A stretch of 64,000 nucleotides of DNA from positions 55,947,686 through 56,011,685 of the forward strand of contig NC_048306.1 of NCBI RefSeq assembly GCF_013100865.1, given 5' to 3'. Within the stretch, counting starts at the first letter, position 1. Each line of letters starts with the position of its first letter. The DNA is from Trachemys scripta elegans (Eukaryota > Chordata > Testudines > Emydidae). Below the pieces are notes generated by a model. That model searched no databases. It saw nothing but the letters and a program-made list of their open reading frames with translations, and was not told the DNA's origin. A program made the position numbers and the translations under genes. This document shows, one piece after another, positions 10,797-22,324 of this stretch.

Positions 10797-10975
10797 CATA
10801 GAATATCAGGGTTGGAAGGGACCTCAGGAGGTCATCTAGTCCAACCCCCTGCTCAAAGCAGGACCAATTCCCAACTAAATCATCCCATCCAGGGCTTTGT
10901 CAAGCTGGGCCTTAAAAACCTCCAAGGAAGGAGATTCCACCACCTCCCTAGGTAACGCATTCCAGTGCTACGCAT
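10797..10975 (-). mobile_element. CR1 LINE 3' end fragment
   Basis: The + strand reads 'atcatagaatatcagggttg' and onward, the reverse complement of the CR1 3' end, and is nearly identical to 47262-47435. It is a 5'-truncated copy of about 180 bp from a fairly young CR1 subfamily. Confidence 0.9.
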
Positions 10976-12699
10976 TCAGTGAACTCTGAGACCGTTCCAC
11001 CAGCAACCACTCTCACTGCCCATCACTTAAATAGGAACATTTATTCCCACCTAGTTACATTGCTCAGGGCTCTGGATAATTTTGCACCGTGTCACACAAT
11101 TAGGTTGCTCTAACCTCCAGTGTAGGTGCAACTAGGTTGACAGAAGAATGGCCCTCAGAGGTCCATTAATGACCTTGATGGAAAAACCGCCTTTGTTGTA
11201 GGAAGCATCTATGCTACAGCTGCGATGCCATAGCACTGTAATATAGACATACCCTTAGTGAGGTGTTTTTGAATGGGCAGCGCCTGACCCTCAGGGTAAT
11301 GATTGCTGGGGCAGACTGTAGTGCTGTATGAATGTCAGATAAGCAGCAGTTGCTGTTTACTGGGAAAGGTGTTGAGTTGCTAGCAGTAAGAACTGAAATC
11401 CTCACTCCACGAAAATGGCACAGGATGGTCAGTGCGAGCAGTCTCTTGCATGCACCAACACTGACCCGCAGATACTCATTACCCCTGATCTACAGGTCTC
11501 TGTCGCATGTGAATGGTGTCACTTGTTATGTGGCCATCTGTCAGCTGAGCTAAGCATTCTAACTTCTTAAACCTAGGCCACCAATCAACTGTCAACTGGT
11601 ATTAACTCTGTCCCTGGTGCCTGGAAGGCTCAGTATTGCTTTAGGTCTTTACTGCTTCCACTCACTAACATGTTCATGAGGCTGGGACAGAGCTAGGAAG
11701 GGGAATGGAATTGACTCCGTTCTGACTATGCGCTGAGTCACATGAGCGTGATGAGGGAGGAAAATGGTGGTGATGGTCACACTCTGGATGAGAAAATGAA
11801 AACGCAAACAGGGCCAGGCTTTGGAAGTTGCTGGCGCAGTCAGCTGTATTTTCACCACAAGAAAAACAACAACAACAAGAGTTCTTTTCAGTTCACTCAG
11901 GCAGCCTGATAATGACCTGGGATCTCAAACCTGCACTCGTGTTTCACAGACTGAGCCCATCGATAGCATTAGACCACCTGAAACTGATACATGTTGGACT
12001 GTGTGGAATGGAGGAGGTTAAAAATGTACATAGAACAAACCCGATTCAGTGGCTGAATATAATGTACCAAGTGTGACAGTTAGGAGTCCCAAAAACCACT
12101 ATAAAGTGACTTAGGTGTTGGCATAAGTCCAAGGTTCTGAGCTTGAGGGCAAAGGCCAATGAAAGACCGGAAAACCCTCTCCTCCAAAGTTGGCCATTGA
12201 ATGATCTCAGCCAGGTAAAATTCATTGCCCCCTAGCCTAGGACAAGTATTTTTTTAATTGGTGATCGTAGTATCTTCATTTTCATTGTAAAAATCATTTT
12301 TTGTCCCAGGCAAGTGCCAGGGCTAAGAAATGTTCATGACAATTTGGGCAAGGCTAAATGATCTGTAATATGCTTGTATCTATTTGTCTTAAATTGTTTT
12401 CATAGCTAGAGCTTCCATGTTTTGGCTTTAAACTAATTACCTGTAAACAGCTGCTGCTATGAGTCTTGGACCCTGAGCTTAAAGTCTGGTTGTACTTAGA
12501 AAAGTGACTGTACAATTTATTTGTGCAATTTATTTGTGGTCTTTGTATTTATAGGATCTCTGGATAAAATATGCTCAATTTACAAGTCAAATGGCAATTG
12601 TTTTTCTAACTGCCAGCCCTACAAACCCAAGCTGGAATCTGTCAGTCAAGTTGAGGCCCTTCTGGCTCACATACCACCAGTAGTAACCATACTGAGAGG
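10976..12699. other. Intergenic sequence with minor repeat ends
   Basis: The terminus 'aatatagacataccctta' near 11240-11260 looks like the end of a small DNA element. A short AAC-rich run lies near 11865-11880. Nothing else is recognised. Confidence 0.4.
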
Positions 12700-12988
12700 T
12701 GAGCTCTGCCCTCATTGGAACACACTGGAATACAAGACCTGTGGCATAGCCAAGGCTGGCCCAGATCAACTGGCTCGGGCTGCAGGGCTAAAAATTGCTG
12801 TGTAGACAATTAGGCTTGGGCTGGGTTCTGGGCCCAGCCCCCCTCGAGGGGTCCCAGAACTGAGGCTCCAGCCCGAGCCGAAACTTGTACACATCAATAT
12901 TACAGCCCCGCTGCCCAAGCCTGAGTCACCTGACCTGGACCAGCCACAGGGGTTGAATTGCTGTGTTGACATATCCATAGGCACTTGT
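12700..12988. repeat. Fold-back (palindromic) MITE
   Basis: The two halves are imperfect inverted copies around a centre near 12846 (ccccctcgagggg). On the left are 'ggctcgggctgcagggctaa' and 'ttgggctgggttctggg'. On the right are 'cccagaactgaggctccag' and 'tacagccccgctgcccaagc'. It ends in 'gttgacatatccatagg', a terminus of the '...tagacatacccttagg' type. There is no coding capacity. Confidence 0.7.
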
Positions 12989-14714
12989 CTAACTTAAGTA
13001 ACTATGAATGTTCTCAGGTGTAAGAGAGCGGGATCTGAATTTGTCAGCTGTTTCTGATGTGCTCCTCACTGCGCTATCTACGAGTTCAATACAGCATTAA
13101 GATTTCCATGCACTTGAACCTTAACAATTCTGTTCATATACAAGCCACAACTGAATCCCACTCACTCTCCTATAGCTGTGTTAGTGCTGCAATACTAATG
13201 ACTGCATTGTATGAAGAGCCTGGCTACAGCAGAGACAGTTACACTAAAGTACCTCGATGTAGTCACACTGGCATGAGCCTCTGATGCAGGCACGCAGCAG
13301 TGATGAAAAGTGGGGTTTATGCCGGTAATTGACTGCATCAATTGTAGTGTGACACCAGTGCAAATGTCTAATGTAGATAGGGTCTAAAGCACACTGTGGT
13401 GACCCGTCTATCAGCAGAGTAAGAAGGTGCTGGCTTTCCCCTCCTCTTTTTGACCACAACCACACTGACATGATACTGCCTAATCTGAATGTGGACAGTG
13501 GGGTGTTAAGCAAGGCTAGCAGGGGAAGGCGCAGAGATCAGAAGCAGCACTGAGTGTCAAGAAATGCCTGGAAGACTCTGCTTTACTGCATCACAGAAAG
13601 ATGCTGAATAATTTAAATTCCCTGATTTATGTTCATGCAAATAAATACTTTGGGTCAGTTGTCCTTTTTGTAGCTAACAAAGGGCCACTCAGAGAAGGGG
13701 CCGCTCTGGAACCGCTTAGAGCAGAGCAGGCCCAATAGCCATTTGTTAGGATGCTTATTCAGGGTCAGTTTTCAACCACTGTCCGTTCTCAGTTCCCTGC
13801 CGAAGCTCTTGATCCCTTGCCCTGTGTTTCATGCAATGTTGAGCTGCATCATATAAGGAAATGATTCCCTTGTCCTTCTGGCTACTGAGGACTTTCCTAT
13901 ATACATGGAGGCATCAATACTGTACATACAGTTCATGCACACAGCTGGTTAGCTGGGTTTAGAGAGGACATGCAGGCCCTCACATAGCTTTAGTACAATG
14001 TCCCCTACCGCCCTGGCCAACTTCAGCTATTTTGCTTGAGTTCTCCTTGTTAAGGATGGGCCGACTGCTGCCGGGCTGCCTCTGCCTGAGCCGGGTGGCT
14101 GAGCACAGCCCCTCCCTTTGGAAACACACTCCACAGCCCATAGAGCTGTCTGGGAATGTGATAGAGATTTGTGGAAATGGTCAGTTTACATTACATTCCA
14201 AATAGAAACTGACAATGGATTGAGCAAAGTCCTGCAAATTTACAGACGTGCTGGGAAATGGCCTACATGTGAAGCCTCTGGCTCTGCTAGAATATCATCC
14301 GTGTGTAATGGTTTGTCAGCTGATGTGCAAAGTCAGTGGCCTCATAGGTCCTTTTACCCTATCTGCTCTCTCTCTGAATGTGTGCAGTGCACTCTGGCAA
14401 AGAAACCCCATGTACCAGTGCTACTGTTTTGCCCGTGCTTTTGTCTGTTAGTGCAGTTAGGGTGAAGGCCATCATGAGTTCCTCTCACAGCAGGGCTCTG
14501 CCTGCTTGTGGCAGCAGGTGGATGAAACCCTCTGCTGCTGTTCTGTGCACAGAGAACCTTGCATTTGGTACCTCCTGGGGGTAGAGCCATCGGTGTTCCT
14601 GCACTGGGTTAAGTGCAGGAATATAGTGAGTAAAGAGTTCAGGCTGCTGAAAAGCAGGGTGTGGTGCTGTTGGTTTAATTTGTTAGCGCATTTGCCTAGA
14701 ACTGGGCTCAAAGA
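12989..14714. other. Intergenic sequence, no gene recognised
   Basis: Bases 13220-13390 resemble a degraded MITE (agtgtgacaccagtgcaaatg). The remainder shows no conserved open frame or splice-bounded exon that I can identify. Confidence 0.4.
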
Positions 14715-14950
14715 CCAGTATGGGGGGGAGGAGTGGGCCCAGCAGCCCAACAACAGGACTGGCAATCAGGCATCAGAAGTCCTGAATTCTAGTCTCAGCT
14801 CTGGCATGGTCTCCCTGTGTGATTTCAGGTGAGACAACTTCTCTGCCTCAATTTCCCCACCTATAAAATGGGGACTTAAAGTAACCTATCTCACAGGGGT
14901 GCTGCCAAGCTTAGAGGTTCTGCTAAGTGCTTTGACCCAAAAAAGCACCA
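14715..14950 (+). mobile_element. tRNA-derived turtle SINE copy
   Basis: A B-box-like segment ('cctgaattctagtctcagct') is followed by the body typical of the tortoise SINE: '...tcaatttccccacctataaa...gggtgctgccaagc...aagtgctttga'. It is divergent from the other copies. Confidence 0.75.
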
Positions 14951-15618
14951 TGTGCGCCACAAAAAGAGAGCTCCTAGTGCCATTGTTAATTGCCAGGTGC
15001 CCACTGGAAGAGGTAAAGGGCTTCAGCTGTAGTGTGTATGCACAGAACTATGTTGTGGGATGGCACAAACCCATTCCTACAATGGAATCTCTCAGCGAGG
15101 GGGTAGCTAGGAGACAGAGTTTTCTATGGTACGTAAGGTAGAACTGTTCCCCAGCCCAGCTGATTCTATCCATTTATACTAGAAAAGCAACTGAAGCAAC
15201 TCTTATATATGACCAGCTGGCATGTTACAGCTGTGGTGAACCTCCTGGGTGGTTCTGGTGCAGTCTTGTCCAGTAGCTCCTCACTGCACAGGGGAGCACT
15301 TGGCACTCTTTGGGGTTGGTAGCACAACTGGCAATCCATTACATTGAATAGTTCCTTGAGCTTTAGACAAGTGGCCTCTCCTCTTCCTGGGGTTGGTCTC
15401 CAGAGGAATACAAAATGTAGAGGGAAGAACTTAGTAAACAGAGCAAAGTCTATTTGTGTCAGAGGGGGTGTGACCAGCATGTTAAGACCAGGCCCTGTGC
15501 CCTGGCCCATAGTACCAGCACCACCACCTCATTCTCTCAGCCTGCAGCATCTGCCCTCCATCTTTCTCCATAAGCCATTAGATATTCCTTGTGCTCCAGG
15601 GCTGGGGGAGACCAGGGG
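14951..15618 (-). other. NGEF: NGEF 3' UTR region
   Basis: This lies directly downstream of the NGEF stop on the - strand and is expected to be its 3' UTR at least in part. No canonical AATAAA (TTTATT on +) is visible here. Weak variants are TATAAA at 15173-15178 (as TTTATA on +) and ATTAAA at 14674-14679. The transcript end is therefore unresolved. Confidence 0.5.
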
Positions 15619-15791
15619 TCATTGGCGATTCCTGCTGCCCAGCTTCCTCCGCTGACTGTCATCCGACTTGTGGACCCGGAAACACTCTTTTAGGTTCTGC
15701 GATCGGATCTTGGGGTTCAGAATCTCCTCCCCCATAGAGCTGGGGAACCAGCCCCTTTCCTGGTCATGAAGACGCTCCCCAAAAATCCAAC
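15619..15791 (-). CDS. NGEF: NGEF last coding exon: SH3 C-half and C-terminus
   Basis: The acceptor ccctgcccctcag precedes GTTGGATTTTTGG. Two bases complete the glycine begun in the previous exon and the frame reads WIFGERLHDQERGWFPSS, then ILNPKIRSQNLKECFRVHK, ending RRKLGSRNRQ-stop (TGA = 15619-15621). The first part holds the SH3 tryptophan and the G-W-F-P-S ligand-groove motif. The tail is the highly conserved ephexin-1 C-terminus, although the turtle lacks a few residues (around SDDSQ-RRK) relative to what I recall for human. It gives residues 512-567 of the visible fragment. SH3 domains in ephexins regulate the GEF activity and partner binding. Confidence 0.97.
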
Positions 15792-15919
15792 CTGAGGGGC
15801 AGGGAAAACATGTAGCAGGACAAGTCAACAGGACTAGAATGCCCAAGTGCAGGAATGAGTACGAATGAGAGCGAGCCACCAAGGCTATGCTTTGGAGGGC
15901 TTGGGTTCAATTACTGCCC

Positions 15920-16045
15920 TTGAGACATACTGGTGGCTTAGCGGATACAGGTAAGGATTAAGAAACCAGGAAAAGCCTGGGCTCTAATCCCTTCTGAGCC
16001 ACTGACTCACAAGTCACCTGACCTTGTATCCTAGTTGCAAAACTG
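15920..16045 (+). mobile_element. tRNA-derived turtle SINE, partial
   Basis: The SINE body is recognisable ('gcctgggctctaatccctt...tgagccactgactcacaagtcac...'), but both ends are eroded. It lies in the last NGEF intron, between the exons at 15791 and 16458. Confidence 0.55.
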
Positions 16046-16457
16046 GCTAAAAAGCAGATGTGAGTGAAAAGCAGATGCTACCTCTTCGCTAACCATTCCT
16101 GGCTACATCAGTACAGAGACCCAGAGCAGGGACCGGACGTAGCTGCACATCTCAGCCAGAAGAGGGAGTGCAAGATACAGGAATGAGGGCCTTAACTGAT
16201 GTTTAGTCCCAATGACAGCTAAATTCTGCTGTTGCCTACAGGATCACTGTCCCTAGGGGTCTGTCCTCTGATGCTGATGTCCCATAAGAGACAGGGAGGA
16301 CAACCTGGGGTTCCCTGAATGGTTGTTGCAACAAGGGCACTTTTTTTTAAATCTAGAGGAACCTCCCTCTGTGTTCAAAAGCAGCCTGTCCAGGAGACAG
16401 CTCTGTCGCCCTTGTGATGAGTGATTTTAGGGATGCTTGGAGCCCCATCGCTCTTAC

Positions 16458-16562
16458 CGTCATCTGTCTTGTCCAGGATGTTAAGAACATCTGCCAGCTC
16501 CAGGGACAGCTCGTCTGGTTGCTGAGCCACATACGGATGGACACACTGCACCTGGGGGCAAT
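16458..16562 (-). CDS. NGEF: NGEF exon: start of SH3 domain
   Basis: The acceptor is attgtcag (ends at 16563) rather than the nearer cccccag. Only the longer form (105 bp) keeps phase with the exon at 21017 and gives D-CPQVQCVHPYVAQQPDEL followed by SLELADVLNILDKTDDG. That is the first half of the SH3 domain, with the ALYDY-equivalent VHPYV, the acidic RT-loop (QQPDELSLELAD) and the D-D-G before the conserved W. The donor is gtaagag. Visible-fragment residues are 477-510, plus split codons at both ends. Confidence 0.97.
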
Positions 16563-16624
16563 CTGACAATGGGGAGGGAGGGAGAGGGACAAAGTAATCC
16601 AGCTGCCCCAGAGTCCTGTGACTG

Positions 16625-16790
16625 CTGTACAGTATAAAATGGTGTAGGCTGGTCTGCACGAGCAACTTTTGTATAACTACATCACTTGGGATGTAGAAAA
16701 TCCAGCGTTCTCGGGGAGGTGGATTACCTACACCAACGGGAGAAGCCCTCCTGGTGCAGCCTTTTAAGTGTAGACAAGCCCTTAGATAGA
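16625..16790. mobile_element. MITE fragment ending in tgtagacaagccctta
   Basis: It contains 'gtataactacatcac', 'ctcggggaggtggattacct', 'caacgggagaagc' and a terminal 'aagtgtagacaagccctta', a combination seen in an abundant turtle non-autonomous DNA element. The left half of the element is missing. Confidence 0.55.
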
Positions 16791-18816
16791 GCAAGATGGG
16801 GGAAGAGGCTTCTAAGGTACCAGCACAAGATATGGCATGAGAAATGGAGCATGTAAACTTAGAAACAGGTATTACTGTATCATACGATCCCTGGTTCCCT
16901 TATGCTCCCAGGGTGTTATCCCACACAATGCGGGGTTGGTGACACACCTGCTGCCCGGATCTACAGGGTTGAGCCTGAACCGGACAGTCCTTTGAGCTGG
17001 GAATGCTGCAGTAGGCTGCTAGAAGTGGGCTGACTCCAGTGCTATAAAGGGCTCAATGAGAAGGTTCCGAGGCCCTGGCTGAGTGTTAACTTCAGTGTGG
17101 GGAAGGCTAGGGGTAACCCTAGCAGGCTGCCCCACAAGGCCCAATCAGGTGGCCTGCAGCTCTGTGAACAGTTCCATGGGAGTCGGGATGAGGCTCTGGG
17201 CCTACCAGCAAAAGATACTGGCCATAGCCAGAGTGGACACCTTTTTGGTGTGCGCTTTTTTACAGCCTTGGAACACGCACACTTGTGGTAAAGGGCTTCT
17301 GTTGTGGCAGCCTGCTCTGCCCAGACCAGGGGTGGCCCCCATGTATTTATTCTTGCTCTGCTCATGATCTGTGTGTGTTGGCCAGTTTGCTAGGGCAGTG
17401 GACCCAGCTAGGATAGGAGTGAGCCCTGCAGAGGCACAATGGTGAGCAAGGCCAAAGAGGAGATGATGCAGGGCCTGCCAAACTGCTTACAGAGGGAAGG
17501 GACTGTCTTAACCTCCAGGTCTCTGGAGGGGAGAAGGAGCCATGTCAGAGCAGCCTGAGAAGTGCTCCAAGGGCAAGCTGGGGGGAAAAGGCACCGTCAG
17601 GGATTGGGCTGCTCTACGATGCTTCCCCAAACTATTGTTAGCCCTTGTTTTGGGTAGCAGTCAGTGTGCCCAGTGTTTCCCAATCCACAAAGGCAACATA
17701 ATCCCTGCCTCAATTTGCTCATGGCTGAAAGACAGTGGCTAGGGAATGAGCCTCAGATGCACAATGGCCAGCGAGGCTGTACACTCTGTTCCCATGGGAC
17801 TGATCAAGCTGGCCCCTCTCAGTCAGCGAGTTCCCTTTGGTGTCATGGAAGAGAGGGGCCTTTGAGAAGGACTAAATGTGCAGAGGGTTGGGCTGAGCAC
17901 AGGCAGAATTAGCCACAGAGACAGAAAGAAATGGTCAGGTCTTAGATGTTGGGGGGAGACGGCAGCCACAAGAAGATTTGGAAGCTGCTTGGAGTTGTGG
18001 GGCAAGGGAAGATTCGCAGACAAACCCCTGGTTACAGGCTTGAGAGATGGAGCTGCTGATGATGTTGGCAGTAACAGAGCGGAAAGGTAAGGACTTGGGA
18101 GTGAAGATGAAGGACTATTTTAGACACATTAAGCTTATGTTGATAGACATCCAGGAAAAGAAGTCAGAGAGACAGACTAAGATGCAGGATTCTGGATGGA
18201 TACAGACCAGGAGTGAAGAGGGAGCTGTGTGGGTCAATGTGCAGAGATGATTGCTGAGGCGGTGAGTGGAGAAGATTAGCTGAAGGGGGGAGAGGGGGCG
18301 CTCAGTAAACAGTTCTGTGAAACTGTAGTGAGGCAGAGTGGCCACCCTCTGAACCTGATGGGGAGAAACTGCCCCACACCCCCGGTGGCTGGAGCCAAGC
18401 CAGCCCCGCCCTCATGTTGGAAGTGGTGGGACAGGAAGTGTAAGAGGCAGGCCCTCCAGCTCAGTTGGGCCGGAGCCAGGGAAGGAGGCAGACATATCTG
18501 TACCCCACTGCAGAACTCTGACCAAAGACTGAGCTGTGTGGTGCCCCCCCCATGAAGGAGACTGACTGTGGAGAGGAGTTGCTGGGACTGCCACCTGCGA
18601 TTCACCCAGAGTAGACTGAGGACCTATGGACTACAGAGCTACACCAGGGAAGGGGTTGGGGGAGGAAGTAGCCCAGGGGAACCAGACATTAGTCCAGTTG
18701 CGTGATCAGAAAATGAGTCAGCATGTTTCGGTGACTTCCCTGCTGACCCAGAGCTGACCACTCACCACTGTTTGGGTCCCAGGCCAGGGCCCTGTGGAGT
18801 AGGGTGGACTCGGGTC

Positions 18817-20153
18817 TGTTACGTTGTGCAGTCTATATGGTTTTATAAAAACATGATAAGTGAATATAATGTAACTGGGATAGTTTTAGAAAAATATGGT
18901 TAAAAGTGAATATAACATAATCGGGATATGCTTCATGCAAAAGGTCTCTTGTAAGGTATCATTACAAAGCTTATAATCTACTGAGTGTGATCATCCGATT
19001 TGTATAAATGTACCACTCTTGTATCTAAAACTAGAAATATAAAATATAACTCTGAGGGCCTATTGTAATTATGTAAAGTGTGGGCCATTAATGATGGTTT
19101 GGAATCTTGATGACTCCCATTGTCTGCAGATGGCTGTATTTACCTGTGAGTCTTCCTGTATATGTGTGTGCTGGCAAGTAAGTAATGAAGTCTTGCAGTG
19201 ACATGTGATCATGTCACCTGAACTGGAATCCATCTTTAACCTTGCATCGCTTGCATCTGAAGAAGTGAGGGTCTTACCCACGAAAGCTTATGCTCCCAAT
19301 ACTTCTGTTAGTCTCAAAGGTGCCACAGGACCCTCTGTTGCTTTTCACAGATTCAGACTAACACGGCTACCCCTCTGATACATCTTTAACCTGGTGCTTT
19401 TCCAGTGAGGGGGGGTGGAAACCCAGAGGGACAAAGGGTTCCTGCCTTATGCAAAAGATATATAAAGGGGTGGAAGGGAACAAAGGGGGGAGAGGAGCCA
19501 TCATGAAGAATCCCCTAGCTGTCACCTGAGCTGGAACAAGAGCTATACCAGGGGAAAGAATTGTGCCCAGGCCTGGAAGGTGTCCAGTCTGAGAAAAACT
19601 TACTGAAGCATCTCTGAGGGTGAGATTATCTGTATTTAGCTTGATTAGACATAGATTTGCACATTTTATTTTATTTTGCTTGGTGACTTACTTTGTTCTG
19701 TCTGTTACTACTTGGAACCACTTAAATCCTATTTTCTGTATTTAATAAAATCACTTTTTATTTAGTAATTTACTCAGAGTATGTATTAATACCTGGGGGA
19801 GCAAACAGCTGTGCATATCTCTCTATCAGTGTTATCGAGGGCGAACAATTTTTGAGTTTGCCCTGTATACGCTTTATGCAGGGTAAAACGGATTTATCTG
19901 GGTTTAGACCCCATTGGGAGTTGGGTATCTGAGTGCTAGAGACACGCACACTTCTGGGAGCTGTTTTCAGGTAAACTTGCAGCTTTGGGGCAAGTGATTC
20001 AGACCCTGGGTCTGGGTTGAAGCAGACGGGAGTGTCTGGCTCAGCAAGACAGGGTGCTGGAGTCCTGAGCTGGCAGGGAAAACAGGAACAGGGGTAGTCT
20101 TTGCACATCGGGTGGCAGCTCCCAAGGGAGTTTCTGTGATCCAACCCGTCACA
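18817..20153 (+). mobile_element. Solo LTR, copy 2, with perfect 5-bp TSD GGGTC
   Basis: It runs from TGTTACG to ...CCGTCACA, with GGGTC on both sides (18812-18816 and 20154-20158). It parallels 3342-4445: the same 'aaggtctcttgtaaggtatc' block, TATA-like 'atatataaaggggtgg' (about 19447-19462), AATAAA at about 19744-19749 and the same 3' block. No internal viral genes adjoin it. The extra length relative to copy 1 comes partly from the insertion at 19243-19380. Confidence 0.88.
19243..19380. mobile_element. SINE-like element nested in the LTR, 12-bp TSD
   Basis: The insert contains 'ctgaagaagtgagggtctta', 'acgaaagcttatgctcc', 'ggtgccacaggaccctctg' and 'gattcagactaacacggcta', a very abundant turtle repeat. 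CATCTTTAACCT flanks it exactly (19231-19242 and 19381-19392). The 12-bp duplication suggests LINE-mediated insertion. A partial copy is at 43829-43905. Confidence 0.8.
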
Positions 20154-21016
20154 GGGTCACCCTATCCCCTGCCACCAACCCCATTCCTGGGGTGGTGGCC
20201 TACTCACCCGAGGCCAGACAGCTTGTGCCTTGCCTGTGGCTTGTTGCTCTGCCCAACCAGAGAGTCAGAGCCCCAGACTATGTTTTGCTGTCTGCCCAAG
20301 CCAGAAGGCTTTGGGCTAAAGACTACTTGTTGCTCTGGCCCACCCGGGCGTGGGGGGATGACCACAGAACCACTACAGCAACCCCAGAGTGAGAGGGAGT
20401 AGGACCTAGACACAAGAACCAGGAGCAAATGCTGTCACGAAAGCCCTAAGTAGACAAGATGTCAAAGAGGAGAGGGTGAACAACAGTGCCAAACACAGCA
20501 GCAAGGTGGGAAGGGTGAAAGTAGAACCGGAAATCCAGCCAGGGACAGACTGTGCACTGGAACAAAAGTTTTGGAGCCACGTCTACACTAGAATTTACAG
20601 TTGTGTTAATGGTTCTGGCTAAAATGTAAGTGTAGATTCACTCTGAGCAAATGGGAGGCAGTGGGTGGGAAGGTGGGTAATTTAAGATTTAACATTGTTT
20701 TTCATGTCTAGTGTGATCTGGTGAGAATGATTTGATGGAGTGAAGGGGGCAGGAGAAAGGAAAAGGGTCACCGGAGCAGGGGAGAAACCTTACTGCCAGG
20801 CACAGAGAGGAAAGAGACTGATCTTGTCAATCTCACTCAGAGTGCTGGCAAGATCCTGTGGAGGGGGAAGTCCTTGAGGGACGCAACCTCAGTTGCAGCA
20901 TTTGCTATGCAACCAGCATTTCAGATGGCCCAGGCAGGGGTCTCTGAAGAAGAGCACGACACACTGCAAGTTAAATAACCATCTCTCCCTCCCTCCATCT
21001 CTGCTGCATCTCTTAC

Positions 21017-21096
21017 CTAGGAGCCTGGATGTGAATGAAACAAACTTGGTTCTCCGATTTGGGGCCAGCGAGATCATCCAGCGCTTCATCTCACTT
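21017..21096 (-). CDS. NGEF: NGEF exon: end of PH domain
   Basis: The acceptor ctggtcacag precedes AAGTGAGATG. The first A completes the glutamine CA-A from the exon at 25307, and the frame reads SEMKRWMISLAPNRRTKF, then VSFTSRLL and G of the split aspartate; the donor is gtaagag. SEMKRWMISL is the C-terminal PH helix with the conserved tryptophan. The remainder is the short linker into the SH3 domain. Visible-fragment residues are 450-475. The length (80 bp) and phase fit both neighbours. Confidence 0.97.
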
Positions 21097-21413
21097 CTGT
21101 GACCAGAGACAAACAGAACACAGCTATGAGGGCGCAATCATCTGCTTGCAGCACACAGTTACTCTCCCAACCAGCTTTGATTCCCAGGCACACGTTCCCA
21201 GCTTTCCCCATTTGCCAGCTCCAACTTTTTCCCTTTCTCTGCTAGAAACAGAGATCCCCTCTCTGGGCAACTGGGACACAGTGCGAGTGTCTCATTGGTA
21301 GCTGGACAAGCAGCCATTTGAAGGTCAGTCTGGTCACTATTAATAAATTGGGGGAGATCTGAATGATTCCCCTCTCTGTCCCTGCATTTTACTTGACTCT
21401 GTTTCTCCTAGGA

Positions 21414-22316
21414 CATGGGTGGGCAAACTTTTTGGCCCGAGAGCCACAACGGGGTTGCGAAACTGTATGGAGGGCCGGGTAGGGAAGGCTGTATCTCCCC
21501 AAACAGCCTGGCCCCGCCCCCCTATCTGCCCCCTCCCACTTCCCCGCCCCCTGACTGCCCCCCTCAGAGCCTCCAACCCATCCAATCGCCTCTGCTCCTT
21601 GTCCCCTGACCACCCCCTCCCGGGACTCTGTCCCCTATCCAACCCTCCCCGCTCCCTGTCCCCTGACTGCCCCAACCTCTATCCACACCCCCGCCCCCTG
21701 ACAGCCCCCCAGGAACCCATGCCTATCCAACCCCACCCCCCGCTCCCTGTCCCCTGACTGCCCCGACCCTTATCCACACCCCTGCCCCCTGACAGCCCCC
21801 CCGGGACTCCCATGCCTATCCAACCCCATCCCCTTGCTCCCTGACCCCTATCCACACCCCTGCCCCCTGACAGGCCCCCCCGGGACTCCCACGCCTATCC
21901 AACCCCACCCCCCGCTCCCTGACTACCCCGCCCCCTGGCAGGCCCCCCGGGACTCCCATGCCTATCCAATCTCCCCATCCCCCAGAACTTCCTGCCCCCT
22001 AACTGGCCCTCGGGACCCCACCCCTATCCAACCGCTCCCTGTCCCCTGACTGCCCCCCCAGGACTCCCTGCCCCTTATCCAACGCCGCCCCCCACCCCCG
22101 CTCCTCGCCCCCTTACCATGCCGCTCAGAGCAGCAGGACTTGCTTACTGGAAAGCCTGGGAGGTGGGCAGGCGCGAGCTGCGCAGCCCGGCAGGAGCGAC
22201 GGCGTGGCTGCCGGGGACGGGCCAGGGGCTAGCCTCCCTGGCTGGGAGCTCCGGGGCCTGGCAGGACGGTCCTGCGGGCCGGATGTGGCCCACGGGCCGT
22301 AGTTTGCCCACCTCTG
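21414..22316. mobile_element. hAT-like element with perfect TSD TCCTAGGA and internal minisatellite
   Basis: The ends CATGGGTGGGCAAACT and, reverse-complemented, CAGAGGTGGGCAAACT are inverted repeats. TCCTAGGA lies on both sides (21406-21413 and 22317-22324). The interior from about 21540 to 22090 is a C-rich tandem array whose units contain 'actcccatgcctatccaacc' and repeat roughly every 85-90 bases with drift. The open frames over it come from the array. Confidence 0.88.
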
Positions 22317-22324
22317 TCCTAGGA

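Larger units (their letters stand above)
16563..21016 (-). other. NGEF: NGEF intron
   Basis: It contains a MITE fragment (about 16625-16790), about 2 kb of unclassified sequence including GC-richer material at 18330-18600, a solo LTR (18817-20153) with a nested SINE-like insert, and unassigned sequence to 21016. No additional exon was recognised. Confidence 0.7.

Noticed and set aside
18328..18605. GC-richer open frames on both strands resembling a coding exon
   Set aside because: The text resembles dispersed turtle repeat sequence and no splice-bounded conserved peptide was seen.
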